From positions 727,742 to 791,741 of the forward strand of contig NZ_CADFEB010000001.1 of the NCBI RefSeq assembly GCF_902833085.1: a stretch of DNA of 64,000 nucleotides, in the 5' to 3' direction. The stretch is from Burkholderia ubonensis. GTDB lineage: Bacteria; Pseudomonadota; Gammaproteobacteria; Burkholderiales; Burkholderiaceae. Below are positions 41,330 to 50,281 of this stretch, one piece after another (position 1 is the first letter of the stretch; every line of letters starts with the position of its first letter). The translations under genes were made by a program, and so were the position numbers. The notes below the pieces were generated by a model that was not told where the DNA came from, searched no databases, and saw only the letters and a program-made list of their open reading frames with translations.

Positions 41330-41773
41330 TCACTGGAGCGTCGGCCGGGCATGATGCGCGTCGTGATGCGCGAAGACGGCGGCCGCGACGGCGGCGGGCC
41401 AGTCGAGGCGGGCGAGGCGGGCCACGAGCGCGGCGGCGGTGCGGAACATGCCGATGTCGGCGCCGGTGGCGTCGACGGCCATCACGTTGCTGCGGACGTC
41501 GCCGCCGGCGATCACGAACGCGCCTGACGCGCGCTCGAGATACCAGTCCCAGCCGAGCGTCACGTAAGCGACGCCCGCGCGGGCAGGGCGTTGCCACTCG
41601 GTGTAGCCGGCGAGGCGGGCATCGACCGCGCAGTTTTGCAGCTCCGCGAGCAGCGCCGGATCCAGGCCGCTCGCGACATGATCGAGCGCAAGCTCGGCCA
41701 GTGCGCTTTCGGAAAGACGCACGTAACCGTCCGGGGACGGACCATGGATGGGTTGCAGCAAAGGTGAAGTCAT
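41330..41773 (-). CDS. rsaM: quorum-sensing modulator RsaM
   Basis: A 147-aa protein matching the RsaM family found between LuxR and LuxI genes. It contains GYTEWQRPARAGVAYVTLGW and DWYLERASGAFVIAGGDVRS, with conserved tryptophans. Known members fine-tune or repress AHL production; they are not classical DNA-binding proteins. It is divergent from cepR with a 71-bp gap and lies 208 bp upstream of cepI on the same strand. I saw no second cep box in the rsaM-cepR gap. Confidence 0.93.
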   Translation of the reverse strand: MTSPLLQPIHGPSPDGYVRLSESALAELALDHVASGLDPALLAELQNCAVDARLAGYTEWQRPARAGVAYVTLGWDWYLERASGAFVIAGGDVRSNVMAVDATGADIGMFRTAAALVARLARLDWPAAVAAAVFAHHDAHHARPTLQ

Positions 41774-41844
41774 GCGCGGAATGTATCAGCCTCACCTGAC
41801 GCTGAAACCTGATAAGTATGACAGCGTGACCTGTCGGAGAACGA

Positions 41845-42564
41845 ATGGAACTACGTTGGCAGGATGCCTACCATCAATTCAGCGCCGCTGAAGATGAGCA
41901 GCAACTCTTCCAGCGGATCGCCGCGTATTCGAAGCGCCTGGGCTTCGAGTATTGCTGTTACGGGATTCGGGTGCCGCTGCCGGTGTCGAAGCCGGCCGTC
42001 GCGATCTTCGACACCTATCCGGACGGCTGGATGGCACACTACCAGGAGCAGAACTACATCGACATCGATTCGACGGTTCGCGACGGCGCGCTCGGCACCA
42101 ACCTGATCGTCTGGCCGGACGCCGACAAGGCCGGCGCGTCGCCGCTGTGGGCGGACGCGCGCGCATCCGGCCTCGCGGTCGGCGTCGCGCAGTCGAGCTG
42201 GGCGGCGCGCGGCGCGTTCGGCCTGTTGAGCATCGCGCGCCATGCCGACCGGCTCACGCCCGCCGAGATCAACATGCTGACGCTGCAGACCAACTGGCTC
42301 GCGAACCTGTCGCATTCGCTGATGAGCGGCTTCATGGTGCCGAAGCTGGCGCCGGAGGCGAACGTCGTGCTGACCGCGCGCGAGCGCGAAGTGCTGTGCT
42401 GGACGGCCGAAGGCAAGACCGCTTGCGAGATCGGCCAGATCCTCAACATCTCCGAGCGGACGGTCAACTTCCACGTCAACAACATCCTCGAGAAGCTCGG
42501 CGCGACCAACAAGGTGCAGGCGGTCGTCAAGGCGATCTCGGCCGGGTTGATCGATACGCCCTGA
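41845..42564 (+). CDS. cepR: LuxR-family quorum-sensing regulator CepR
   Basis: A 239-aa receptor for C8-homoserine lactone. The N-terminal ligand domain (residues 20-165) keeps the pocket residues (Trp62, Tyr66, Asp75, Trp90 around YPDGWMAHYQEQNYIDIDST). The C-terminal GerE-type HTH is LTAREREVLCWTAEGKTACE with IGQILNISERTVNFHVNNIL. When ligand-bound it activates cepI through the cep box at 41182-41199 and many genes elsewhere. Its start is ATG at 41845 with GGAG 8-11 bp upstream. Confidence 0.98.
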   Translation: MELRWQDAYHQFSAAEDEQQLFQRIAAYSKRLGFEYCCYGIRVPLPVSKPAVAIFDTYPDGWMAHYQEQNYIDIDSTVRDGALGTNLIVWPDADKAGASPLWADARASGLAVGVAQSSWAARGAFGLLSIARHADRLTPAEINMLTLQTNWLANLSHSLMSGFMVPKLAPEANVVLTAREREVLCWTAEGKTACEIGQILNISERTVNFHVNNILEKLGATNKVQAVVKAISAGLIDTP

Positions 42565-42571
42565 CGGGCGG

Positions 42572-42595
42572 CGCGGGCGCGCCGCTGCGCCCGCG
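42572..42595. terminator. GC hairpin between cepR and mgtC stops
   Basis: CGCGGGCG and CGCCCGCG pair around 8 bases and fill the space between the convergent stops of cepR and mgtC. No U-run is present on either strand. Confidence 0.45.
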
Positions 42596-43303
42596 TCACT
42601 CCATCAGCGGTTCCGCTTCCTTCGCGGTCCAGCTCACGCTGGAGATGCTCTTCTCCATGCTCATCCGGCTCGCGATCTGCTCGAGCTTCTGCTGATCCTT
42701 CGGATGCAGCTTCAGCGTCGCGGTGACCTTCAGCCGGTCGGGCTGGTCGGGCACGTCCTCGCTCGTCAGGCTCTGGAACGACAGCGGTTTCGCGTACATC
42801 GAATTCGACAGCAGCGTGCGGATGTGCACCTCGTCCGCCGCGAGGCAGATCACGGTGATCTGGTATTCGCGCACGAGATCGGCGTTCGACACGGGCGTCG
42901 CGTTGATCGCCTGGCTGACGCCGCGCAGCACCGTGTTGGTGAGCAGCACGACGCCCGTGCCGGCCAGCGCGGGCACGTAATGGCCGGAGCCCGACAGCAC
43001 GCCGACGGCGGCCGAGCACCACAGCGTCGCGGCCGTGTTGATGCCCTGGATCGAGCCCTTGTCGCGCATGATCACGCCGCCGCCGAGGAAGCCGACGCCC
43101 GACACGACGTATGCGGCGATCTGCGTGACGCCCGCGACGCCGTTGCCGGTCAGCACGCCGAGCGTCACGAACAGGCAGGCGCCGCTCGCGACCAGCGTGA
43201 TCGTGCGCAGGCCCGCGGTGCGCTGGCGCATCTGGCGTTCGAGGCCGATCGCGACGCCACAGGCGAACGCGGTGAAAAGACGAAGTGCGAAATCGAAAGT
43301 CAT
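42596..43303 (-). CDS. mgtC: MgtC/SapB-family membrane protein
   Basis: A 235-aa inner-membrane protein with the MgtC family core: LRLFTAFACGVAIGLERQMR, AGLRTITLVASGACLFVTLG, YVVSGVGFLGGGVIMRDKGS and IQGINTAATLWCSAAVGVLS. A cytoplasmic C-terminal ACT-like domain follows (REYQITVICLAADEVHIRTL). MgtC proteins help survival in low magnesium and in macrophages and bind membrane partners such as the ATP synthase. Start ATG 43303. A 21-bp perfect palindrome 82 bp upstream is a possible operator. Confidence 0.93.
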   Translation of the reverse strand: MTFDFALRLFTAFACGVAIGLERQMRQRTAGLRTITLVASGACLFVTLGVLTGNGVAGVTQIAAYVVSGVGFLGGGVIMRDKGSIQGINTAATLWCSAAVGVLSGSGHYVPALAGTGVVLLTNTVLRGVSQAINATPVSNADLVREYQITVICLAADEVHIRTLLSNSMYAKPLSFQSLTSEDVPDQPDRLKVTATLKLHPKDQQKLEQIASRMSMEKSISSVSWTAKEAEPLME

Positions 43304-43661
43304 GAGTTGTCCTGCCGTACGGGGTGCGCATGCAGCCCGGCATCGCGTCGACACCCGGCCGGGCGGCGGCGCGATGGCGGTCGCCGCGCGGTACTGTACC
43401 GCGCGAATGCGTCATCGAATGTGAAACGGGGCGGCGTGCGGGCTCGCGGGAACGCGAGCCGGGGCAGGAGAACTGCGGCGGACAGGCGTTCAGGCGGCGA
43501 GAAGCGCACGCAACGGAGTGCTGCAACTGTCCACGATGGTTCCTGAAGGAAGAATGGGCGGCATTCTAGTGGGCGGCGCTCGGGCGCGTCAACCCGGTCG
43601 GCGGCGGGTTCGGCGGCGGGCGGGCGGGAGGCGGCGCGGCGCAAGCCGTCTCCCGTGCCGG
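43304..43661 (-). promoter_or_regulatory. mgtC control region with perfect palindrome
   Basis: A gene-free 358-bp stretch between the efflux operon and mgtC. It contains CGCGCGGTAC and GTACCGCGCG separated by one T (43385-43405), a perfect 21-bp palindrome. No M-box or other magnesium riboswitch was recognised. Confidence 0.5.
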
Positions 43662-45209
43662 TCATTGCGCGGACCCGATCGTCCCCGTGGCGAGCGCGAG
43701 CGTGGCGGCGGCCGACAACGCGCCGCAGTAGCTGTCGACGTCCGCATTCTTCGCCGCGAGCAGCTGGCTCTGCGCGAGCGTCGCGTCGGTCACCGAGCCG
43801 ACGCCGTTGCGGTACGCGCTCAGCGCGGCATCGTAGGTCGTCTGCGCGGCGGCGACGAGCGCCGTCGCGGCCTCGTGCGACGCGAGGCTCGTCTGCAGCG
43901 CGTTCTGCGCGGCGACGATCTGCCGGACCGCGTCCTCCTTCGTGCGCGTCAGCCGCGCCGACGCGCTCTCGGCGTCGTTGCGCGCCTGCATCAGCACCGC
44001 CGAGCGCAGGCCGCCGTCGTACAGCGGGATCGTCACGCCGACGAACACGCCGCCGCCGTAGCGGCTGCCGTTCAGGTTGACGGTCGGCGCCTGCTGGCCG
44101 ATCGCCGGCAGCGCGGTGATCGCCGTGCCGCCGCTGCTGTACGAGGTCGACGCGGACATGAACACCTTCGGCATGAACTCGGCCTGCGCCGCCTTCACCT
44201 TCGCGCGGTTGGCGTTTTCGAGCGCATACGCGCTCTGCAGGTCGGGGCGGCGCGCGATCGCGTCCGCGACGATCGAGTCGACCGACGCGCGCAGCGCCGG
44301 CGGCAGCGGCCGCGGCGGCAGCGCCGCGATCGTCGGCTTCGACAGCGGCGAAATGCCGAGCGCGGAGACGAGGCCCAGGTAGCCGTCGCTCTCGGCGCCG
44401 CTTGCCTCGACGAGCGCGAGATTGGCCTGCGCACGGTTCTGCGTCGCCTGCGCGACTTCGACGACGGTGCCGACGCCCTGCTTGAGCCGCGCGCGGGCGG
44501 CCGCGGCGATCGCATCGGCGTTGGCGAGGCTTTGCCGCGCGCTGAGCGCGCGCGATCGCGATGCTTCGTACCGGTAATACGCGATGGTCACGTCGTGGAT
44601 CACCTGCTGGTGGACGGCCGTGAACGCGACGTTCGACACGATCGACGCCTGTTCGGCCGCTTCGACGCGCGCGGCCCGGCCGCCGAAGTCGAACAGCAGC
44701 CATTGCAGCGACAGCGCCGAGATCGTGCCGTGCACGGTCGTGTCGCTCGAGCCGGTGCCGAGCGGCGTCGTGGTCGAGCCGTGGCTGCTCTGGTAGGCGC
44801 CCATCGCGGTCGCGGAGAGTTGCGGTAGATACGCGGTCTTCGCGATGCCGACCGCGAGCGCCGCGTTGCGCGCGTCGTTCCACGCGATGCGGGTCAACGG
44901 GTTCGTCGATTCGGCGAGGTCGATCAGTTCGGGGAGCGTATACGCGTGCGCTGCATCGAGCGCGGCGGGCGGCGGCACGGCTGCGAGCGCGGGCGTGGCG
45001 GGCAGCGTGTAGTCGTGCGGCGCGCGCGGCGCGTGGGCGGGCGCCGCGCCCGGCACGATCTCGCCCGCTGCCGACGTCGGCGGCTGCCACGGGCGGTCGG
45101 ACGCCTCTGGCGCCAGATCGAGCGACGACGTCGCGCAGCCGGCCAGCGCGACGGCGGTCGCGAGGGCGGCCGCGGCGATCGAGGCGGCCGGCGGTTCAGG
45201 TAGGCGCAT
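43662..45209 (-). CDS. mdtP: outer-membrane efflux lipoprotein, MdtP type
   Basis: A 515-aa TolC/NodT-type channel. The signal sequence ends in the lipobox AVALAGC. The two helical-barrel repeats are visible (YTLPELIDLAESTNPLTRIA near the start and YGGGVFVGVTIPLYDGGLRS in the second half). It is the last gene of a four-gene overlapping operon and its start overlaps the FUSC gene by 14 bp. The gene order equals E. coli ytcA-mdtN-mdtO-mdtP (sdsRQP), a pump linked to sulfa drugs, acriflavine and puromycin. Substrates here are not known. Confidence 0.9.
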   Translation of the reverse strand: MRLPEPPAASIAAAALATAVALAGCATSSLDLAPEASDRPWQPPTSAAGEIVPGAAPAHAPRAPHDYTLPATPALAAVPPPAALDAAHAYTLPELIDLAESTNPLTRIAWNDARNAALAVGIAKTAYLPQLSATAMGAYQSSHGSTTTPLGTGSSDTTVHGTISALSLQWLLFDFGGRAARVEAAEQASIVSNVAFTAVHQQVIHDVTIAYYRYEASRSRALSARQSLANADAIAAAARARLKQGVGTVVEVAQATQNRAQANLALVEASGAESDGYLGLVSALGISPLSKPTIAALPPRPLPPALRASVDSIVADAIARRPDLQSAYALENANRAKVKAAQAEFMPKVFMSASTSYSSGGTAITALPAIGQQAPTVNLNGSRYGGGVFVGVTIPLYDGGLRSAVLMQARNDAESASARLTRTKEDAVRQIVAAQNALQTSLASHEAATALVAAAQTTYDAALSAYRNGVGSVTDATLAQSQLLAAKNADVDSYCGALSAAATLALATGTIGSAQ

Positions 45210-47340
45210 GGGGGTGAAGCTCCTTCGATGTGGCTTGACGGGCGGCGTCGGCGATGCGTGCGAGCCGCGCGTCGATCAGGTTCAGCAGGGCGTCACGCGC
45301 AGGGTCGGCGCGGTCGCCGGACGGTCGGGACGACGTCGGGGCGTCGTGGCGCGCGTCCTGCGCAGGCGGTCGTGCGTCGTCGGTCGTGCGCGCGGCGGCA
45401 GGCGCATGACGCTCGGCGCCCGTTCCCGACTCCGCGTCGCGCCGCTCGGCCACGCGCGCAAGCTGCGCGCCGATCGCCGCATCGCCCGGCGCGCGTTCGG
45501 CGAGCAGGAACAGCGGGCCTTCGAGCGCGCCGAGTTCCGCGAGCGCGCGCCGCCGCGCGGCGAGCCACGCGGGCGCGGGCCGCACCCACGACGGTTCGTA
45601 ATGGATCAGGCCGAGATCCTGCGCGATCGCGCCGTGGCGCGCAAAGGCTTCGGCCGCCTGCGCGCGCCGTTCGGCCGGCTGCGCGATCTGCGCGAGCCGC
45701 CGCCACTGGTCGACCAGCGCGGCGAGCGCCGCGTCGACCTGCTTGCCGATGCTGACCGGCCAGATGCGCGTGAACACGAGATACACGACGACGTTGCCGA
45801 GCAGGATGCCGATCGTGCGGTCGCGCGCGAGCGTCAGGTCGAAGCCCGGGCCCGCGCCCTGGATCACGCACAGGAAGAACGCGAAGGCGATCTGGAAACC
45901 CGCATACGCGATCCGCGGCGACCCGAACGCGACCCATGCGGCGAGCCCCGCGCCGGCGAACACGAGCGCCATCAGATGGCCGATCGACGACAGCGACGGC
46001 ACCACGAACACCAGCGCCGCGGTGCCGGCCAGCGCGCCGACGATGCAGCCGGCGATCCGCAGCGTGAGCTTCTCGACCGTTTCGGCGGTCGAGCCGAGCG
46101 ACACCATGTAGCAGGTGATGAAGCACGTATGGATGCCGGACCAGTCGAGCTGCGAGTAGAGCAGGTAGCAGAACATCGCCGCGACCGTCGTCTTCAGCGC
46201 ATAGCGGATGTGATCGGGATTGGTGCGCGCGTCCGGCAGGAAGAAGCCGCCGCGCGCGGCGGGCGGCGGCGCGGCGGGTTCGGCGGCGTTGCCTGCGGCG
46301 GGCGCGTTCGCGTCGACGGGCGGCGCGGCGGCCGTCGCGCCGGGTTCCGCGAAGCGCGTGATCGCCGCGTGCAGGTCCGTCGCGACGACGCGGGCGAGCG
46401 GCGCCAGCGCATCGGCCGGCGGAAGCGCGAGCGTCACGTCGACCGGATAGCCGCCTTGCTCGAGCATGCCGGCCATCTGGTCGAGCGTCGCGGCGACCGG
46501 CGCGGCGAACGCGTCGGGCAGCCGTGCGCCGGGCTCGCGGTCCGCCAGCGCGACCGCGACGAGGATCGCGGTGCTCGACGCGACGGCCTGCCGCAGCGCG
46601 GCGACGTCGGCGGCGGACGACGTGCCTTCGAGCTTCGACAGCTTGAGCCAGGTCAGGAGCTGCTTGTCGCCTTCGCGCAGGCTCGCGTCGAACGCGGCGC
46701 GCACGTCATCCCGCACGTCATCGGTATCGCGCCCGTCATCTTCGCCGCGCAGCCGTTGCGCGGCGAGCCGCAGCCGCTTCGCGAGCTGCGCGAGCGCGAG
46801 CCGGCGCGGCGACGGCGCGATCAGCAGGTTGACGACGATCGCGATGCCGACCGGGATCGCGACCATCAGCCACGTATAGAGCAGCGCGCGCGTCGCGGCT
46901 TCGCCGCCCGGCACGAGGCCGAGCTCGTCGAGCCCGAAGCCGACGATCATCGCGAGGATCGCGCCGACGGGGCGCAGCTTGCTGGCCGACGTCAGGTAGA
47001 GCAGCCCGACCGACAGCACGGCCATGCACGCGACCCGCAGCACCGAATACTCGATGCTGAAGATCGCGACGCCGAGCACGAGCGCGATCACGACCGTAAT
47101 GACCAGCATCATCGCCGTGGCGAGCACGACGCTCGTCACGCGGTCGGCCCGGTTCAGGAAGAACACCACGTAAGCGGAGATCGCGGCTTCCGGCGTGCCG
47201 TACGCGCTCGTCACGAGCACGGTCAGCGTGCAGATCAGCGCGACCCGCACGGCCATCGACGCGCGGCCCGGAAACGGCGCGAGCAGACGCAGGAGTTCGC
47301 GCGGGCCGGGCGGCCGGACGTCAGCGGCAGGCTGAGCCAT
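45196..47340 (-). CDS. mdtO: FUSC-family inner-membrane exporter, MdtO type
   Basis: A 714-aa fusaric-acid-resistance-type transporter with two membrane bundles (about residues 25-180, including VVFFLNRADRVTSVVLATAM, and 370-530, including YALKTTVAAMFCYLLYSQLD), each followed by a cytoplasmic helical region. The C-terminal 90 residues are Asp/Arg/Ala-rich and disordered. It overlaps the adaptor gene by 20 bp and the channel gene by 14 bp. It is somewhat longer than E. coli MdtO. It exports aromatic or drug-like compounds through the MdtP-type channel. Confidence 0.9.
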   Translation of the reverse strand: MAQPAADVRPPGPRELLRLLAPFPGRASMAVRVALICTLTVLVTSAYGTPEAAISAYVVFFLNRADRVTSVVLATAMMLVITVVIALVLGVAIFSIEYSVLRVACMAVLSVGLLYLTSASKLRPVGAILAMIVGFGLDELGLVPGGEAATRALLYTWLMVAIPVGIAIVVNLLIAPSPRRLALAQLAKRLRLAAQRLRGEDDGRDTDDVRDDVRAAFDASLREGDKQLLTWLKLSKLEGTSSAADVAALRQAVASSTAILVAVALADREPGARLPDAFAAPVAATLDQMAGMLEQGGYPVDVTLALPPADALAPLARVVATDLHAAITRFAEPGATAAAPPVDANAPAAGNAAEPAAPPPAARGGFFLPDARTNPDHIRYALKTTVAAMFCYLLYSQLDWSGIHTCFITCYMVSLGSTAETVEKLTLRIAGCIVGALAGTAALVFVVPSLSSIGHLMALVFAGAGLAAWVAFGSPRIAYAGFQIAFAFFLCVIQGAGPGFDLTLARDRTIGILLGNVVVYLVFTRIWPVSIGKQVDAALAALVDQWRRLAQIAQPAERRAQAAEAFARHGAIAQDLGLIHYEPSWVRPAPAWLAARRRALAELGALEGPLFLLAERAPGDAAIGAQLARVAERRDAESGTGAERHAPAAARTTDDARPPAQDARHDAPTSSRPSGDRADPARDALLNLIDARLARIADAARQATSKELHPHAPT

Positions 47341-48370
47341 GCCGCACCTCGACGATCGCGCTCGCGCCGACGCGCACGAGCTTGCCGTCGGGTTCGTCGA
47401 GCTTCACGCGCACCGGGAAGCGCTGCGCGACGTGCACCCAGTTCACCGAGCGCTGCACGATCGGCAGTGAGCGCGGCAGGTTGATGCGGTCGCTGTCCGC
47501 GATCCCCGCGCCGATGCCGACGACCTTGCCCGTCATCGCGCGGCCGCGGTCGATCATCGAATAGACGGTCGCGCAGTCGCCGACTTCGATGTGCTTGAGC
47601 GCCGTCTCGCGGAAATTGCCGACCGCGAACCATTCGCGCGCGTCGATCAGCGTGAAGATCGACTGGTTCGGCGCGAGGGTCTCGCCGACGAGCACCGACA
47701 GGCCCGTCACGAGCCCGTCGTGCGGCGCGCGCACGACGGTGTCGTCGAGCGCGTGCTGCGCGCGGGCGAGCGCGGCCTCGCGCGCATGCAGCGTCGCGAT
47801 CGCGTCGGCGTCGTCGCCGATCGTCTGCGCGGACGCGCGCTGCTGCTCCTGCGCTTGCGCGAGGGACACGGCCGCGTCGCGCTGCCGGACCTTCGCCTGG
47901 TCGAATTGCTGCGCGCTGACGTAGCCCTGGGCGGCGAGCGGCGCGAGCCGGTTCACGTCGCGCGTCGCGAGGTCGTGGTTCTGCGTCGCGCGCTTCACCT
48001 GCTCGGCGGCGACCGACGCGTTCGAGCGCTCGCCGATCAGGGTCTTGCGGCGCGTGTCGAGCGACGCGCGCGCGAGCTCGACGTCGGCCTGCGCCTGCGC
48101 GACCGTCAGCCGGTATGGCACCGGATCGATTTCGTACAGCAGGTCGCCTTTCGCGACGTGCTGGTTTTCGTGCACGGCAAGCTTCACGATGCGCCCGCCG
48201 ACGGGCGACGCGACGTGCACGATGTCCGCGTCGATCGACGCGTCGTCGGTCGACGGATAGGCCGTCGTGCGGTGATACGCGTAGGCGAGGGCAGCGATGC
48301 CGAGCGCGACGATCGTGAGCGCGATCACGCGGCCTTTGGTCGAGGGTTGGCTGATGCCGGCGAGTTTCAT
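47321..48370 (-). CDS. mdtN: HlyD-family efflux adaptor, MdtN type
   Basis: A 349-aa membrane-fusion protein with one N-terminal membrane helix (GRVIALTIVALGIAALAYAY), then TDDASIDADIVHVASPVGGR typical of EmrA/AaeA/MdtN adaptors. A long helical hairpin (residues 90-200) and second lipoyl half (DDTVVRAPHDGLVTGLSVLV) follow. The ATG at 48370 overlaps the stop of the YtcA gene as ATGA. It bridges the FUSC exporter and the outer-membrane channel. Confidence 0.93.
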   Translation of the reverse strand: MKLAGISQPSTKGRVIALTIVALGIAALAYAYHRTTAYPSTDDASIDADIVHVASPVGGRIVKLAVHENQHVAKGDLLYEIDPVPYRLTVAQAQADVELARASLDTRRKTLIGERSNASVAAEQVKRATQNHDLATRDVNRLAPLAAQGYVSAQQFDQAKVRQRDAAVSLAQAQEQQRASAQTIGDDADAIATLHAREAALARAQHALDDTVVRAPHDGLVTGLSVLVGETLAPNQSIFTLIDAREWFAVGNFRETALKHIEVGDCATVYSMIDRGRAMTGKVVGIGAGIADSDRINLPRSLPIVQRSVNWVHVAQRFPVRVKLDEPDGKLVRVGASAIVEVRHGSACR

Positions 48371-48657
48371 GCGAAGGGCCCCGTGCCGGTGAGCCAGACG
48401 AGCACGGCGATCACGAGCCCGATCGCGGTGCAGACGGCCAGTTGATAGGGCACCGTGGCCGCCCAGCCGGTCGCGACGAACACGCGGTGCGCGACGATCG
48501 CGCCGATGACGCCGACCAGCGCGCTGACGAGCCAGAGCGGGAAGTAGGCGCCGAACAGCACGTAGGACGGCGCGCCGCGCGACGCACAGCCCGTGAGCGG
48601 CAGGGCAGGCGCCAGGGCGGCGACGCGCAGGGACGCGCGCGAAGTTGTTTTTCTCAT
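48367..48657 (-). CDS. ytcA: YtcA-family small lipoprotein
   Basis: A 96-aa membrane lipoprotein with a lipobox (LPLTGC at residues 19-24), SRGAPSYVLFGAYFPLWLVS, and two helices (VSALVGVIGAIVAHRVFVAT and YQLAVCTAIGLVIAVLVWLT). This is the pattern of YtcA, which precedes mdtNOP in E. coli. It is the first gene of the four-gene efflux operon. Its ATG has no good ribosome site, so the start is less sure than the identity. Confidence 0.82.
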   Translation of the reverse strand: MRKTTSRASLRVAALAPALPLTGCASRGAPSYVLFGAYFPLWLVSALVGVIGAIVAHRVFVATGWAATVPYQLAVCTAIGLVIAVLVWLTGTGPFA

Positions 48658-49067
48658 GATGTGACGAGCTTGACGAATGGGGGCCGGGCGCGCCGCGACG
48701 ACGGTTCCGCAATACGGTGCCGATAATAAATCAGCGCGACGTGGACGGCCAGCCGGGGCTTGTTCGGCATCCATGATGGCGGGCGGCGCTTTCGTCAGGG
48801 CCGCGCGACGCAGGCGCACGGACGTATAGGGTTGCTAATGACTGCAAGGACGCGGAAGGCAAAGTGAATCGATGCGTTTGATGCGCCGTCGCGATCGAAT
48901 CGGCGCGTGAACCGCGCATTCCCGTGTGAACCGGCGTGAATCCGCTCGATCCTGCCGGCCGAGCCCGTCATCTGCCGCCGGCGTCGGGTTCGGCGGGATG
49001 TGTGTACCATCGGGCGTACGGCGCGGGCCTCGCTGGCCAGTCGCGCCGCAACGTGCGTGAGCGCTCC
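48658..49067. other. divergent control region, no gene seen
   Basis: 410 bp between the efflux operon and the phosphoesterase. It must carry promoters for both. I found no convincing -10/-35 pair, palindrome or conserved regulator gene next to it. The reading frames in it look like shadows. Confidence 0.4.
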
Positions 49068-50216
49068 ATGCGAAGTTTCCTTGTCCGGTTCATTGCGATC
49101 GGCTTGCTGTTCCATCTGTACGTCGGGATGCGGATCATTCCCGACGCGTTCGCGTCGACTGCCGCGCGCGTCGTCGCGGCGCTCGTGCTCGCGAGCTTCT
49201 GCGTGCTGATTCCGGTCGGGATGTTCGCGCGGCGTTTCGATGAAGGCTGGGCGGCGACGCTGTTCGGCTGGGCCGGCGCGGTCGCGATGGGGTTCTTCTC
49301 GTCGCTGCTCGCGCTGACGTTCCTGCGCGACCTGATGCTGCTCGGCGTGGCCGCGTGGCGCGCGCTCGGACACGCCGGCGCATGGAGCGGGGCGGCGGCG
49401 GCCAGCGCGCCGGGCGTGCTGGCCGCGGCGCTGCTGATCACGGCAATCGGCTTCGTGAACGCGCGGCGCACCGCGGCGGTCAAGCGCGTGTCGGTTCCGG
49501 TGCAGGGCCTGCCCGCCGCGCTCGACGGCCTGAAGATCGTGCAGCTGTCGGATATCCACGTCGGGCCGACCATCAAGCGCGCGTATGTCGAGCGCATCGT
49601 CGGCGCGGTCAATGCGCTCGATGCCGACATCGTCGCGGTCACGGGCGACGTGGTCGACGGCTCCGTCGAGCGGCTGCGCGAGCACACGGCGCCGCTCGGG
49701 CGCATGAAATCCCGGCACGGCAGCTTCCTGGTGACGGGCAATCACGAGTACTACGCCGGCGCGCATGCGTGGATCGCGGAGTTCCGGCGCATCGGCCTGA
49801 CGGTGCTGCTGAACGAGCACGTGGTGGTCGAGCACGACGGCGCGCGCGCGGTGGTCGCGGGCGTCACCGACTTTTCGGCCGGGGCGTTCGACCCGGCACA
49901 CCGCAGCGACCCGCAGCGCGCGCTGGCGGGCGCGCCGCGCGACGTGGGCACGCGGATCCTGCTCGCGCATCAGCCGAGGAGCGCGGAACAGGCGAGCCGG
50001 GCCGGGTTCTCGCTGCAGATCTCGGGCCATACGCACGGCGGGCAGTTCCTGCCGTGGCCGCCGTTCGTGCGGCTGCAGCAGCCGGTCATCGCCGGGCTGC
50101 GGAAATTCGGCGATCTGTGGGTCTATACGAGCCGGGGAACCGGCTACTGGGGGCCGCCGAACCGGTTCGGCGTGCCGTCCGAGATCACGCTGATCCGCTT
50201 GACGCGGGGCGCGTAG
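49068..50216 (+). CDS. membrane-anchored metallophosphoesterase (YkuE type)
   Basis: A 382-aa protein with about four membrane helices (residues 5-155, e.g. VVAALVLASFCVLIPVGMFA and AGAVAMGFFSSLLALTFLRD) followed by a calcineurin-like phosphoesterase domain. Metal-binding blocks are QLSDIHVGPTI, AVTGDVVDG, VTGNHEYY and ISGHTHGGQF, all intact. Homologues hydrolyse phosphoester bonds, often at the membrane (lipid or nucleotide substrates). The ATG at 49068 begins the first helix; upstream codons add no homology. Confidence 0.9.
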   Translation: MRSFLVRFIAIGLLFHLYVGMRIIPDAFASTAARVVAALVLASFCVLIPVGMFARRFDEGWAATLFGWAGAVAMGFFSSLLALTFLRDLMLLGVAAWRALGHAGAWSGAAAASAPGVLAAALLITAIGFVNARRTAAVKRVSVPVQGLPAALDGLKIVQLSDIHVGPTIKRAYVERIVGAVNALDADIVAVTGDVVDGSVERLREHTAPLGRMKSRHGSFLVTGNHEYYAGAHAWIAEFRRIGLTVLLNEHVVVEHDGARAVVAGVTDFSAGAFDPAHRSDPQRALAGAPRDVGTRILLAHQPRSAEQASRAGFSLQISGHTHGGQFLPWPPFVRLQQPVIAGLRKFGDLWVYTSRGTGYWGPPNRFGVPSEITLIRLTRGA

Positions 50217-50247
50217 GCGGCGCCCCGCGCCGGCGTGGCGCAATGGC

Positions 50248-50275
50248 CGCGGCGCGCGCGTTCGTGCGCGCCGCG
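50248..50275. terminator. GC hairpin between convergent genes
   Basis: CGCGGCGCGC and GCGCGCCGCG pair around 8 bases between the phosphoesterase stop (50216) and the nitroreductase stop (50282). No U-run. Confidence 0.4.
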
Positions 50276-50281
50276 CGAGCG

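Noticed and set aside
41774..41844. A second cep box between rsaM and cepR
   Set aside because: The CCTGA direct repeats here do not fit the CTGT-N10-CAG-type consensus well enough.
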